Assembly: GCA_964389285.1 (NCBI GenBank)
Contig: CAYMCZ010000011.1
Location: 12,086-76,085, forward strand
DNA from: Alectryocaccobium sp964389285
GTDB taxonomy: Bacteria > Bacillota > Clostridia > Lachnospirales > Lachnospiraceae
Reading direction: 5' to 3'
DNA: 64,000 nt
Part shown: piece by piece, positions 1 to 8,567 of the stretch
How the letters are laid out: every line of letters starts with the position of its first letter
Numbering within the stretch: position 1 is the stretch's first letter
Notes under the pieces: model-generated
Told to the model about the DNA's origin: nothing
The model's database searches: none
What the model saw: only the letters and a program-made list of their open reading frames with translations
Made by a program: the position numbers and the translations under genes

Positions 1-26
1 ATCCATATAGCGGTTTGATTTAACAT
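1..26 (-). CDS. Start of a gene cut by the window edge
   Basis: An ATG at 24-26 follows directly on the TAA stop of the small membrane protein gene upstream (27-29). The eight readable codons give MLNQTAIW. The zero spacing suggests translational coupling to the membrane protein. Small two-helix proteins placed directly before a transporter often accompany sodium:solute symporters, so a transporter is a reasonable guess. Only eight codons are visible, so the identity is inference. Confidence 0.45.
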
Positions 27-239
27 TTAACTATTCCCCCCATCCTTTCTCATTTCATATTTCTTGAAACTGATCTTAGTTCCTACATATACGATAACCC
101 ATAAAGGTCCGACTGTAGCTATAGCATGAATTATAGCGCCGGTCTGATCATAATATGCGGGAACTCCCGGCAGGTTGTACAAAACATAAAATATAGTTGT
201 AAGAACCAGCCAGATGATTTCCATCTTAGTGACTTTCAT
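27..239 (-). CDS. Small two-helix membrane protein
   Basis: This is a 70-residue protein with two hydrophobic segments, at about residues 8-24 and 37-55, and a basic C-terminal tail, so it should sit in the inner membrane. A clear GGAGG lies just before the ATG. Its stop abuts the start of the next gene at the window edge, as in small accessory subunits encoded next to secondary transporters. I do not recognise a specific family, and a symporter partner is inferred from layout only. Confidence 0.7.
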   Translation of the reverse strand: MKVTKMEIIWLVLTTIFYVLYNLPGVPAYYDQTGAIIHAIATVGPLWVIVYVGTKISFKKYEMRKDGGNS

Positions 240-330
240 TTTTTTACCTCCATTCTTCTTTTTTTATATTTCATGAAATCATATCCGTAATTCTCCTGCA
301 AAATACAGATATTTTTTTCATAGAAAACAA

Positions 331-1770
331 TTATAATTCATCCAAAAGAACCATATCTTCACAAAACTGGATATATGTCCTGAGATATCCTCTGATGTCA
401 TAATGTATGACGCCGTTTTGGTTCCATAAATTTGTAAACATCCTTTCCATCATGTCGATAAATCTCGGATGTTGTATATGGCAGTATGTGCTTATGCCGC
501 TTTTCGGAAACATCAAAAATCCGCAGGAGTTTTGAGATACATAAATACTCGGCATGTTTCTGTGTTTTATTTCATCAACCACATAACCGTCTATCAACCT
601 GATCTGGAGATTTTGATATTGATCCAGAAGGCTTGTCATCCCCTGGAGATATTTAAGCCTGTCTATAATGGATAATCCGTAATCCTCTCCTGCTACGGAA
701 ATCGTGCCGTTATAGATGAAGTCTTCCATGGCATCACGATATATGATGCATTTATGTTCTTTGCCGTTTTCAAGAAGCCTGAGCAGGCTTTTGAACTGTT
801 TTGAACAGGAGTTTTTGATGTCTTCGTCTATTCCGTGCAGACATTCAGTTATCTCCGGCACGCAGAAACTTGTATCCAGCTTTCCGAGAAGCTGGGATTC
901 CCTGTAAATCCAGTATGAATTGGATTTCCCGCCCGAAGCGCTTACCGGAAGTATGTCATTTTCCGTGTATATGCGTCTTGATATCGGCAGGATATCATGA
1001 CGGACAATCTGTAATTTGCTGTTGATAACATCATTTTCTTTGATGAAGTTTTCCGTAAGCCATCCATAGTCCAAACGGCACTGAGCGGAATAAATCAAAT
1101 TGTCGATAATGATGATCAGTCCGAGCTGCTGCGTGGGGCAGGTGTTTACAAAGGTGCTGACATTATGATTCAGCATGAGCATGTTCATTAAAGTAACAAT
1201 CGCCTTTGTTGAGTCCGCTAATTCGATGCTGCTTCCCGATATAAGAATATCTATGCGTCCTTTATTAAACGGAAGCCTGTCCGCCTCGGCCAGTACATCC
1301 ATAAGAAAAAGCAGGTCTTCTTCTTTGAGGGATGCAACATCTCCAAGGATGACCATATTGAGCTCGTCTGATCTTTCGCTCAGCGACCTTAAGTTTAATA
1401 CAATGGTCTGAAGCCTGTCTTCAAAAATGATGTTTTTTTCGGACTCGGCTATTTTTCTGTCTGAAGTGTCTTTTTTAAAAGCATCAAACAAAAGACCGGT
1501 GATGGAGTCCCTGAGCTGATCTTTTGTCTGCGAGTCTTCAAAGCCCTTCTCCCTGCAGAAAAAAGCTATCTGATCTTCGCTGCAGTTTTCCTGAATGTAA
1601 ACAGAAAGCGCATTACAGATCTGTTTAATGGATCTGGATGAAGGAAGCACGTCGGAGTTGATCCATTTGCTGATATAGGAAGCGTCGTACTGCATGATAT
1701 TTGCAACGTTAATATATTTGAGTTGAAATATCTCTATAACACTGCGAAGCTCTTCACCAAATGCACTCAT
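331..1770 (-). CDS. Large HTH regulator of unknown family
   Basis: The 479-residue protein starts with an XRE-like helix-turn-helix at about residues 10-55: a segment reading YDASYISKWINSDVLPSSRS resembles the recognition region. The remaining 420 residues match no effector domain I know, have no transmembrane segment and are rich in Ile, Leu and Asp. I chose the ATG at 1770, which has GGAG(AG) five bases upstream, over a TTG three bases earlier. It is transcribed on its own, separated from the hydroxylase gene by a strong hairpin. The position next to the selenium-molybdenum genes suggests, but does not prove, that it regulates them. Confidence 0.7.
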   Translation of the reverse strand: MSAFGEELRSVIEIFQLKYINVANIMQYDASYISKWINSDVLPSSRSIKQICNALSVYIQENCSEDQIAFFCREKGFEDSQTKDQLRDSITGLLFDAFKKDTSDRKIAESEKNIIFEDRLQTIVLNLRSLSERSDELNMVILGDVASLKEEDLLFLMDVLAEADRLPFNKGRIDILISGSSIELADSTKAIVTLMNMLMLNHNVSTFVNTCPTQQLGLIIIIDNLIYSAQCRLDYGWLTENFIKENDVINSKLQIVRHDILPISRRIYTENDILPVSASGGKSNSYWIYRESQLLGKLDTSFCVPEITECLHGIDEDIKNSCSKQFKSLLRLLENGKEHKCIIYRDAMEDFIYNGTISVAGEDYGLSIIDRLKYLQGMTSLLDQYQNLQIRLIDGYVVDEIKHRNMPSIYVSQNSCGFLMFPKSGISTYCHIQHPRFIDMMERMFTNLWNQNGVIHYDIRGYLRTYIQFCEDMVLLDEL

Positions 1771-1837
1771 CAACGCTCTCCGAACGGTAAAACAGAAAAA
1801 CGATTAACCGAAAAATCGTAAATTAATGAGATTCATG

Positions 1838-1871
1838 AAAAGAACCGGGTGCCAAGCAACCCGGTTCTTTT
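1838..1871. terminator. Perfect 13-bp hairpin after the hydroxylase gene
   Basis: Arms AAAAGAACCGGGT (1838-1850) and ACCCGGTTCTTTT (1859-1871) are perfectly complementary around an 8-base loop, and each arm ends in a T run on one strand. It lies 100 bp past the hydroxylase stop and 67 bp before the regulator start. It probably ends the hydroxylase transcript and could work in both directions. Confidence 0.85.
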
Positions 1872-1970
1872 GCATGTATAATATACATTAATCAACCTTG
1901 CAAGTTGCTATAAAGAGATTTTACCAAAAATTTATAAATTATTCAAGATGTTTTTATAAGATTTTAGTAA

Positions 1971-4820
1971 TTATTTTTTCATCTCTGCAAGTTTTTTCTG
2001 TGCTGCTTCTTTTATTTCTTCCTGATGCATGTTTATCGGAAGCTCGGTTATACGGTATCCGCATGCGTCATGCACTGCGTTTGCAAGTGCAGGGGCAACC
2101 GAGAGTACGCAAATCTCTGCACAACCCTTTGCACCGAAAGGACCGGTAGGGTCGTCTATATCGCAGAACAGGGTTTCAATCTCATCTGCATAGTTATCGA
2201 AACGCGTATATTTGTTTTTGCCCAGCGTGTTCCTTACGGGGAAGCCGTTTTCGATAGCGAAATCTTCATCAAGAGCATAGCTGGTAGCCATGATAAGACC
2301 GCCTTCAAGCTGCTGTTTAACGTTATCGGGATTGATAAGGCGTCCCGCGTCCGTGCACTGACCCATGTAGCGAACGTGAACCTTGCCTGTATCAGGATCT
2401 ACAACAACAACCGTACACAGTGTAGCGTAAGCAACCGTATGATGCACGCGGTACTCTTCGTCCGGAATCTTGTGGTCTTCGTTTGTATTTTCCACAACCG
2501 GATGCGAATCGGGAAGCTGGTAGTCAACGCGCACGTTTACGTGTACGCCTTTTTCGGCAAGCTCTTTGAGATCCGTTATTCTGTTGCCGTCTTTGTCGAT
2601 AACAACGCTCTTTTTAATGTCAAGTCCTTCAGCGGAAACGCCGAATGCACTTTCAACTTCTTTAAGGATCTTTTCTTTGAATTCTTCGCCGGCCGTGATG
2701 GTCGGGAAGCCCCAGAGATATGTTCCGCGGGAAGCCATAACGCCGCCGCCGAAAGGCACTCTCGTGGTATCGCCCGCTATGATGTCATAATCCTGCCAGT
2801 CAACACCGGTGATCTCGGACGCCATCTGCGCAAGCGAGGTGTGAGAACCCTGTCCCATCTCTGTAGCTGCGATTCTGAACTCAACACGTCCGTTAGGCAT
2901 AAGTTCAAAGTCAGCGCCTGCGTTTTCAACGGGGCCAAGTCCGCCGGCAACGCTTCGCCAGCCTGAAGCAACACCGATACCTGCGATCTTGCCTTCTGCC
3001 CTGAGCTGTTCTACCATCGGTTTAAGTTTGTTTTCAACAAGCTCTTTTGCCTGATAAAGCGTCTTCTTGTACTCAACGCCGGATTTGTCGGTAAGCATCT
3101 GACCCGTGGACATCGGAAGCCCTCTTTCAACCGCGTTCATAAGACGAAGCTCGATCGGGTCGATACCGAGTTCCGTTGCAGCAACGTCAAATGCGCACTC
3201 GGAACCGAAGTGTGACTGTATAGCACCGAATCCGCGGTAAGCACCCATGATCATGTTGTTGGTATAAATACCGGTACATTTCATATCAAAGTTCGGACAG
3301 TAGTAAGGTCCCGAACAATAGGAAAGTCCCTGCTCAAGAACTCGGGGCGTCCATGACTGATAAGCACCGCCGTCCGCAATGATCTTGATATCCATGGCTT
3401 TAAGTTTACCGGTCTTTTCAAAACCGAGTTTGTAGTCCATGGTATAACCGTGACGTTTCGGATGCGTACGGATGGAATCGCTTCTTGTGTTTACCATACG
3501 TGCCGGACGTCCGCTCTTAAGTGTGGCGATACATACGTAAGCATGGGTTGTAAGCTCTGTCTTGCCGCCGAAAGCGCCGCCGCACGGTACGTGAATCATG
3601 TGAATATCCTGTGAAGGGATGTTTACGATTTTGGCGATCTGGTCACGATCCGCAAACGGACTCTGGTTAGGAGCTATGATGGCGAGTCTGCCCTGTTCGT
3701 CGATAAATGACTGACATCCGTCAGGCTCGATCCAGCCATGCTCGCTTCTTTTGGTTTCCATATGAACGTCAACGATCTTGTCGGACTCCGCGAATGCTTT
3801 GTTCCAATCGCCGCGGTGCATGAAATATTCTTTACAGATATTCCCTTTTTCACCGTTCATATAACCGAATATACTTTTGTCGTTGTTGGGGTCGGGAATG
3901 ATGGGAGCGTCCGGTTTAAGAGCGTCTTCGATGGAGAATACGCCGGGAAGCTCTTCGATATCAAGTTTTACAAGCTTTGCAGCTTCGTCAGCTATAGCCT
4001 GTGTTTCAGCAAATACGACTGCAATGTACTCGCTGATGCAGCGGATGTGATCAGTTACGAATACAGGCTGGTCGTTTGTAAGAACGCCGAATCTGTTTCT
4101 GCCGCCTTCGGGAATGTCTTTTGCCGTAAGAACAAACGCAACGCCTTCCATTCTTTCTGCTTCGGAAGTATCTACGCTCTTAAGGATACCGTGAGGAACC
4201 GGAGCATATACAGCTTTTCCGTAAAGAGTATTTTCGAACTGATAATCTGCATAGAATTTGGTTTTACCTGTGATTTTATCAATGGCATCTACACGAGGCA
4301 TGGATTTTCCGATAAAGCTGTCGCCTACGGAATGATCTTCAAGAACATAGTGAGGAACATCTTTGTCGCCTCTCATAACTGCAGCGGCTTTAAGAACCGC
4401 ACCGACCACGCGGGGATAAGTTCCGCAGCGGCAGAGGTTGATTCTGAGAGCTTTCATGATCTCAGCCTCAGAAGGGTTGGGATTTTTGCCGAGAAGGCCG
4501 ATAGCCGCCATGACAATGCCCGGAGTACAGAAACCGCACTGAACGGCATTGTATTCTATCATGGCCTGAATCATGGGATGATCTTCGGCAACGCCTTCGA
4601 TTGTCGTCACCTCGGCACCTTCCATCTTTTCACAGTTGAACATACAGGAGCGTTTAGCTTCTCCGTTGATCAGAACCGTACAGGCACCGCAGCCTTTTTC
4701 CTCGCAGCCGCATTTCGTGCCCGTAAGATGAAGGTCTTCACGAATGAACTCCAGAAGTCGTCCCTGGTTTTTCGCCGGATCATACTGAACTTCTTTTCCG
4801 TTAACTTTAAATTTAACCAT
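1971..4820 (-). CDS. xdhD: Molybdenum hydroxylase, XdhD type (probably selenium-dependent)
   Basis: This 949-residue protein fuses two hydroxylase parts. Residues 1-155 carry a plant-type [2Fe-2S] site (Cys39, 44, 47, 59) and a second [2Fe-2S] site (Cys95, 98, 130, 132). The rest is the molybdopterin-binding domain, with GGAFGGKTE, YRGFGAIQ and a C-terminal GCAEICV that keeps the catalytic Glu. There is no FAD domain, so electrons must leave through another partner. Length and layout match E. coli XdhD (956 aa). The neighbours yqeB, yqeC, selD and yedF are the known companions of selenium-dependent hydroxylases, which carry a labile non-selenocysteine Se. The substrate is probably a purine or related heterocycle but cannot be read from sequence. 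A strong GAGGTGAAAG precedes the ATG. Confidence 0.92.
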   Translation of the reverse strand: MVKFKVNGKEVQYDPAKNQGRLLEFIREDLHLTGTKCGCEEKGCGACTVLINGEAKRSCMFNCEKMEGAEVTTIEGVAEDHPMIQAMIEYNAVQCGFCTPGIVMAAIGLLGKNPNPSEAEIMKALRINLCRCGTYPRVVGAVLKAAAVMRGDKDVPHYVLEDHSVGDSFIGKSMPRVDAIDKITGKTKFYADYQFENTLYGKAVYAPVPHGILKSVDTSEAERMEGVAFVLTAKDIPEGGRNRFGVLTNDQPVFVTDHIRCISEYIAVVFAETQAIADEAAKLVKLDIEELPGVFSIEDALKPDAPIIPDPNNDKSIFGYMNGEKGNICKEYFMHRGDWNKAFAESDKIVDVHMETKRSEHGWIEPDGCQSFIDEQGRLAIIAPNQSPFADRDQIAKIVNIPSQDIHMIHVPCGGAFGGKTELTTHAYVCIATLKSGRPARMVNTRSDSIRTHPKRHGYTMDYKLGFEKTGKLKAMDIKIIADGGAYQSWTPRVLEQGLSYCSGPYYCPNFDMKCTGIYTNNMIMGAYRGFGAIQSHFGSECAFDVAATELGIDPIELRLMNAVERGLPMSTGQMLTDKSGVEYKKTLYQAKELVENKLKPMVEQLRAEGKIAGIGVASGWRSVAGGLGPVENAGADFELMPNGRVEFRIAATEMGQGSHTSLAQMASEITGVDWQDYDIIAGDTTRVPFGGGVMASRGTYLWGFPTITAGEEFKEKILKEVESAFGVSAEGLDIKKSVVIDKDGNRITDLKELAEKGVHVNVRVDYQLPDSHPVVENTNEDHKIPDEEYRVHHTVAYATLCTVVVVDPDTGKVHVRYMGQCTDAGRLINPDNVKQQLEGGLIMATSYALDEDFAIENGFPVRNTLGKNKYTRFDNYADEIETLFCDIDDPTGPFGAKGCAEICVLSVAPALANAVHDACGYRITELPINMHQEEIKEAAQKKLAEMKK

Positions 4821-4960
4821 TCTTTCACCTCTTCTTTAGTTTTTTGAAAAAATTATACAATAACTTCTTATGTTGAGAATATAATACCATCATTTTGCAC
4901 AAAACCAAAATGCATTGGCATGCTATTTCTTGACATAACATGAATTCAATTGATTCCTTG

Positions 4961-5656
4961 CTATTGCTGCAAAATTCTTCCCGCTGCACCCTCGAATTTA
5001 TTTGTTTTGAGTATGGTAAGCGCTTTATCAAGAAGTTCGTCATCGTCGCATTGATTCAGAAAAACAAACGGATTAAGCTCTTTGTATTTATTTACATAAT
5101 ATTTTTTCAGAAGCCAGCCGATTTCATTTAATGTAACGGTCTTATAATGAGGCCAAATATGTTCCACGAGATGATATCTGTGGCATACTTCCCCAAGCTG
5201 TTTTCCGATTGCGCTCATCCCGCTTACAACCATGGTATGAGTAGCATCTTCGACCCAGACAGGTTCGCCCGCTTCGCAGGCTTTAAGAGGCAGGCGTTTT
5301 GAACCGTCGGCTTCGATCAGAACAAGATCGGCCCACTCTTTTATCAATTCGTAATTCTCATCTCCTACCCATCCTATCTTGCCGTCCTCGCTTTTTACTC
5401 CGGTTTCGATAACACGTCCTTCAAACTTGGAAACGTCGAGCACTTCGTCTTCTTCAAGTATTATCCCGTTTTCGGGCGCTAATCTTTTTGTTGTGGTGAT
5501 GATAGCACATTTCAACTCCGGATTTTCATCTGCAAGAGCATATGTAAGAGAAGTTTTTCCTCCTGATCCCGCTATCTGCACGATCGATCCTTTTCCTATC
5601 TTCAAGTATTCGGACAATGACGGTATTTCATTTTTTTCAACATCCCAGATTTTCAT
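4961..5656 (-). CDS. yqeC: Selenium-dependent hydroxylase accessory protein YqeC
   Basis: The 231-residue soluble protein has a P-loop-like GSGGKTS at residues 30-36 and an LIEADGSKRLPLKA segment typical of the YqeC family. YqeC co-occurs with orphan SelD and molybdenum hydroxylases (Haft and Self, 2008). Its biochemical role is unproven, and nucleotide-dependent maturation of the cofactor is the usual inference. Its ATG overlaps the yqeB stop by one base (TGATG), so the two are translationally coupled. About 140 bp separate it from the hydroxylase gene. Confidence 0.9.
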   Translation of the reverse strand: MKIWDVEKNEIPSLSEYLKIGKGSIVQIAGSGGKTSLTYALADENPELKCAIITTTKRLAPENGIILEEDEVLDVSKFEGRVIETGVKSEDGKIGWVGDENYELIKEWADLVLIEADGSKRLPLKACEAGEPVWVEDATHTMVVSGMSAIGKQLGEVCHRYHLVEHIWPHYKTVTLNEIGWLLKKYYVNKYKELNPFVFLNQCDDDELLDKALTILKTNKFEGAAGRILQQ

Positions 5657-6489
5657 CAGTTCACCAAACCCTTCTTTCTTTCCATTCGTCCTATAGCCAT
5701 CAAAACTCCGCCGCCAATATTTCTGGCCTTATCAGAGATAATAAAACAGTTTTCTCCCTGATTGGCTCTCGGATCGATATCGGCCACCTTAAAGCCTTCC
5801 GTTACATGGTATCCGTCACAAAGCATACCCCTGATTAAACCGTCGATCAGCGCGTATACCGGAACACGCTCTCCGGAATCCGTAATAACCTCCGCAATGA
5901 CGTCGCCCTCTTTGACGACATCCGTAATCTTATGAACGCTTTTGAATTCTCCTTCGCATGAAGCTCGCATGACCCGCCTTATGGATTCTCCGGCAATCAC
6001 TCCGGGAGTAGCGGTGTCAGGAATAGGATATCCATCCTCTATTATGGTTCCGAGGGTATGGCCTCTCATGGTCTCAATTACTACGTCTACATCTTTTCCG
6101 GCGCAAAAACCGGGTCCTAAGGCTATCGTTATAGGAGCCATGGACATGTTTGTATTTCCGACATTTTTTTTGGCCAGTATGCCGTCTATAAGAACATCCG
6201 GCTTAAGCGCGTCAAGCAGTTTGGCCTGCGGATCGCAAAATACGGGAATCTTGTGTTCATCCCATAAAGGCCTTATCTCGTCAAGCGAACGGCAAAGCAC
6301 TCCTTCCATTCCCATAACCGATGCAGTCCCTTTATATGCCGCTTCCGATAAAGCAACCGTCCGTCTGATGCACGACGGCCTGTCCGCTTCCAAAACAACA
6401 ATATTGTAATTTGCGTTCCAAAGCGCGTAAATAGTTCCGGTGGCTATGTCGCCGCCGCCTCTTACCACTACCGTTTTTTTGCTGTTCAT
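5656..6489 (-). CDS. yqeB: Selenium-dependent hydroxylase maturation protein YqeB
   Basis: The 277-residue protein begins with a Rossmann-like segment (VVVRGGGDIATGT) and continues with the YqeB-specific stretches LIDGILAKKNVG and GPGFCAGKDVDVVIET. YqeB proteins occur only with selenium-dependent molybdenum hydroxylases, and their reaction is unknown. The start at 6489 is preferred because a GAGG lies seven bases upstream, and an in-frame ATG at 6501 contributes to that site. The gene is coupled to yqeC. A palindromic repeat fills the gap from yedF. Confidence 0.9.
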   Translation of the reverse strand: MNSKKTVVVRGGGDIATGTIYALWNANYNIVVLEADRPSCIRRTVALSEAAYKGTASVMGMEGVLCRSLDEIRPLWDEHKIPVFCDPQAKLLDALKPDVLIDGILAKKNVGNTNMSMAPITIALGPGFCAGKDVDVVIETMRGHTLGTIIEDGYPIPDTATPGVIAGESIRRVMRASCEGEFKSVHKITDVVKEGDVIAEVITDSGERVPVYALIDGLIRGMLCDGYHVTEGFKVADIDPRANQGENCFIISDKARNIGGGVLMAIGRMERKKGLVN

Positions 6490-6519
6490 ACAAAACCTCA
6501 TTAATTACATTCTTAAAAT

Positions 6520-6560
6520 GGCTGTCGCATTATACAAAGAGAATGAATATCGCGACAGCC
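6520..6560 (-). repeat. Hairpin repeat of the CTGTCGCA family, short form
   Basis: Arms GGCTGTCGC (6520-6528) and GCGACAGCC (6552-6560) flank an AT-rich core. From CTGTCGCA to GAATGAATAT this copy matches the left arm of the 169-bp element at 39839 at all but one base. It sits between yedF and yqeB and has only a weak T run, so it may be a partial terminator or an internally deleted copy of a mobile palindrome. Confidence 0.8.
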
Positions 6561-6600
6561 TCATTATATATCACTTATCCGTAATGATTCAACCGCAGCA

Positions 6601-7221
6601 TTAAGGACGCATGATTACATCTGCCGCGGCAAGAGAGCTTGCTATGTCATACATATTTGACACATCTCCCACCTGAAGTTTTTCGCTAAGCTGATAGTGA
6701 TTCAGACAGGTTCCGCAGGTGGTTATTTTAACTCCGGCAGCGGATAATGCCTTGATATCTTCAAGTGCAACCGAGCCTTCACATGTCAAAAACGCCCCTC
6801 CGTTATAGAAAATGATTTCGTCCGGAAGAGTATCCAGCTGGGTAAGCGCAAACATAAAGCTCTTCATAAGAAGTCTTCCCAGGTCGTCATCTCCTGAGCC
6901 CATGGTTGAAGCGGTTATGGCAACCACTATTCTTTTAGGCCCGGGAGCACATTCGGCAATCACCAGGGTATCATCTGCTTTTGCACCCTGCACATCCCCG
7001 TCCTGATTGACCTTAAACAATACTTCATAATCATTGTCGGCTTTTTTTTCATAACTGAAGTCACAGCCTTTTTTCTTTGCCAGTTTTTCCAGATTCTGAA
7101 CGGCGATCACATTGTCAACACTTACTTTGATTTCTTCTCCCTTTGCTGATTTTTCAATCACTTTTTTTGTGTTGATTACCGGCAGGGGGCATGCATGTCC
7201 TCTTTCGTCTAAATTAATCAT
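6601..7221 (-). CDS. yedF: Selenium metabolism protein YedF
   Basis: The 206-residue protein has a TusA/SirA-like domain at residues 1-75 with the sulfur-carrier motif CPLP (Cys11). A DsrE-like domain covers about 95-206 and contains CGTCLNHY. The combination is characteristic of YedF, which is found with selD and is thought to carry or deliver reactive sulfur or selenium. It overlaps the selD stop by four bases (ATGA), so it is translated together with SelD. No biochemical role is settled. Confidence 0.92.
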   Translation of the reverse strand: MINLDERGHACPLPVINTKKVIEKSAKGEEIKVSVDNVIAVQNLEKLAKKKGCDFSYEKKADNDYEVLFKVNQDGDVQGAKADDTLVIAECAPGPKRIVVAITASTMGSGDDDLGRLLMKSFMFALTQLDTLPDEIIFYNGGAFLTCEGSVALEDIKALSAAGVKITTCGTCLNHYQLSEKLQVGDVSNMYDIASSLAAADVIMRP

Positions 7222-8258
7222 TCTTCTTCTCCTCCGTGAATATAAATTAGTTTATCTTTCAGGTCGGTTATCTGACCTATAATACCGCATTTCATTCCAA
7301 GATCTTCTATTTCCTTAAACGCATTTTCCGCATCTTTTTCAGCCACGCTCGCAAGAATACCTCCGGATGTCTGTGCATCAAAGAGGATCTCCTGCGTCGC
7401 AAAAGAGCTTTTGCCCAGATCAACCTTTTCTCCGACAAAATTGCGGTTCCTCTGTCCTGCGGCCGTAAGATAAAATTCGTCGGCTAATTCTTTGGCGTGC
7501 TCTATAACAGGAAGCTGATCCGCAAATATATCGGCACTGAAAGAATCCTGCAGCATTTCACTTAAATGAACCATAAGCCCGAACCCTGTTACGTCAGTGC
7601 AGCCGTGTACTTCGTATTTGCCGAACACTTCCATGGCGTAACGGTTCAGAGTTGACATCGATTTTACGGCTTCGTCCATTGATTCTTTCGGAGCTGCCTT
7701 AAGCCTGTCGGCCGAGCATACTATCCCGGTACCGAGAGGCTTTGTAAGTATCAGAAGATCGCCGGCTTTGCAGCTGTTGTTCTGCAATACTTTATCCGGA
7801 TGAATCACTCCCGTAACGGAAAGTCCGTATTTAACGCCTGTGTCCGCTATGGAATGTCCTCCCGCGAGGACGCCGCCCGCCTCTATCACTTTTTCGGAAC
7901 CGCCCTGAAGTATGGCTCCGAGGATGTTGAGATCCCACTGCTCCGGAAAGCATACTATATTCATGGCCGTAATAACTCTCCCGCCCATGGCATAAACGTC
8001 GCTGAGCGAGTTTGCGGCCGCAATCTGTCCGAAAGTATACGGATCTTCCACCATCGGCGGAAAGAAATCAAGCGTCTGGACTATTGCGATATCATCTGAA
8101 AGCTTATAAACCGCCGCATCGTCGCTTGAATTGAATCCGACAAGCAGATTCGGATCATAGTGTTTTGGAAGCCTGTCCAGTATACGTCTGAGCGCTCCGG
8201 CTCCGAGTTTTGCCGTGCAGCCTCCGCCCGTACAGAACTGTATTTCTTCTCGTGCCAT
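7218..8258 (-). CDS. selD: Selenide, water dikinase (selenophosphate synthase)
   Basis: SelD makes selenophosphate from selenide and ATP in the cytoplasm. The 346-residue protein keeps the catalytic pair as Cys14 and Lys17 in GGGCTAK, where some clostridial SelD have selenocysteine. The ATP/Mg segments DDAAVY, DFFPPMVEDP and AGGHSIADTGVKYG are present, and DVTGFGLMVHL and DAQTSGG complete the family pattern. An AAAGGAGG stands six bases before the ATG. No selA, selB or tRNA-Sec occurs in the window. The context therefore points to selenium use in the hydroxylase cofactor, although selenoprotein synthesis elsewhere in the genome is not excluded. Confidence 0.95.
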   Translation of the reverse strand: MAREEIQFCTGGGCTAKLGAGALRRILDRLPKHYDPNLLVGFNSSDDAAVYKLSDDIAIVQTLDFFPPMVEDPYTFGQIAAANSLSDVYAMGGRVITAMNIVCFPEQWDLNILGAILQGGSEKVIEAGGVLAGGHSIADTGVKYGLSVTGVIHPDKVLQNNSCKAGDLLILTKPLGTGIVCSADRLKAAPKESMDEAVKSMSTLNRYAMEVFGKYEVHGCTDVTGFGLMVHLSEMLQDSFSADIFADQLPVIEHAKELADEFYLTAAGQRNRNFVGEKVDLGKSSFATQEILFDAQTSGGILASVAEKDAENAFKEIEDLGMKCGIIGQITDLKDKLIYIHGGEEE

Positions 8259-8305
8259 AACTGCCTCCTTTGATTTTTAAATAATAAAAAAGTGCCAACC
8301 GTTTA

Positions 8306-8539
8306 CTACAGAAAAATCTGTGTTCTTTTATCTATAATAATATCACTGTTTTTAATAATATCATCAATAATATCGGCCTTCTCAACCGGCACTGCCCAGG
8401 CGAGTCCGCAGCCTGCGGCTATTTTGGCAGGCAGAGGAATTATACCTCCCGGAGCCTGATTGTCCCTAAACACTTTTTCGGCTTTCATCGCCTCGGATGT
8501 AGTCGAAAAAGAATAAACTACCCTCTCTCTGTGAAGCAT
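8306..8539 (-). CDS. DUF3343 putative Se/S carrier protein (copy 1)
   Basis: This 77-residue protein belongs to the DUF3343 group (Pfam Se/S carrier-like): it begins with a beta strand and an EAMKAEK helix and has the conserved AAGCGLAWAVP loop. The single Cys in GCG is the likely chalcogen-binding site. It lies 47 bp upstream of selD and in the same direction, which fits a role in handing selenium to or from SelD. A second family member is at 18690-18959. The function is inferred. Confidence 0.85.
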   Translation of the reverse strand: MLHRERVVYSFSTTSEAMKAEKVFRDNQAPGGIIPLPAKIAAGCGLAWAVPVEKADIIDDIIKNSDIIIDKRTQIFL

Positions 8540-8567
8540 GCCCCTTCTCCATATTAAATATTTATAT

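Noticed and set aside
2025..4847. Long open frames on the plus strand opposite the hydroxylase gene
   Set aside because: They mirror the strong coding bias of the hydroxylase, lack ribosome-binding sites and resemble no protein family.
4825..5043. Short minus-strand frame between yqeC and the hydroxylase gene
   Set aside because: It overlaps the end of yqeC in another frame, has no ribosome-binding site and no recognisable composition; it covers the hydroxylase promoter region.
7218..8258. Possible selenocysteine in SelD or its neighbours
   Set aside because: The catalytic position of SelD is Cys (TGC codon), and no in-frame TGA interrupts a conserved motif in the other genes inspected.
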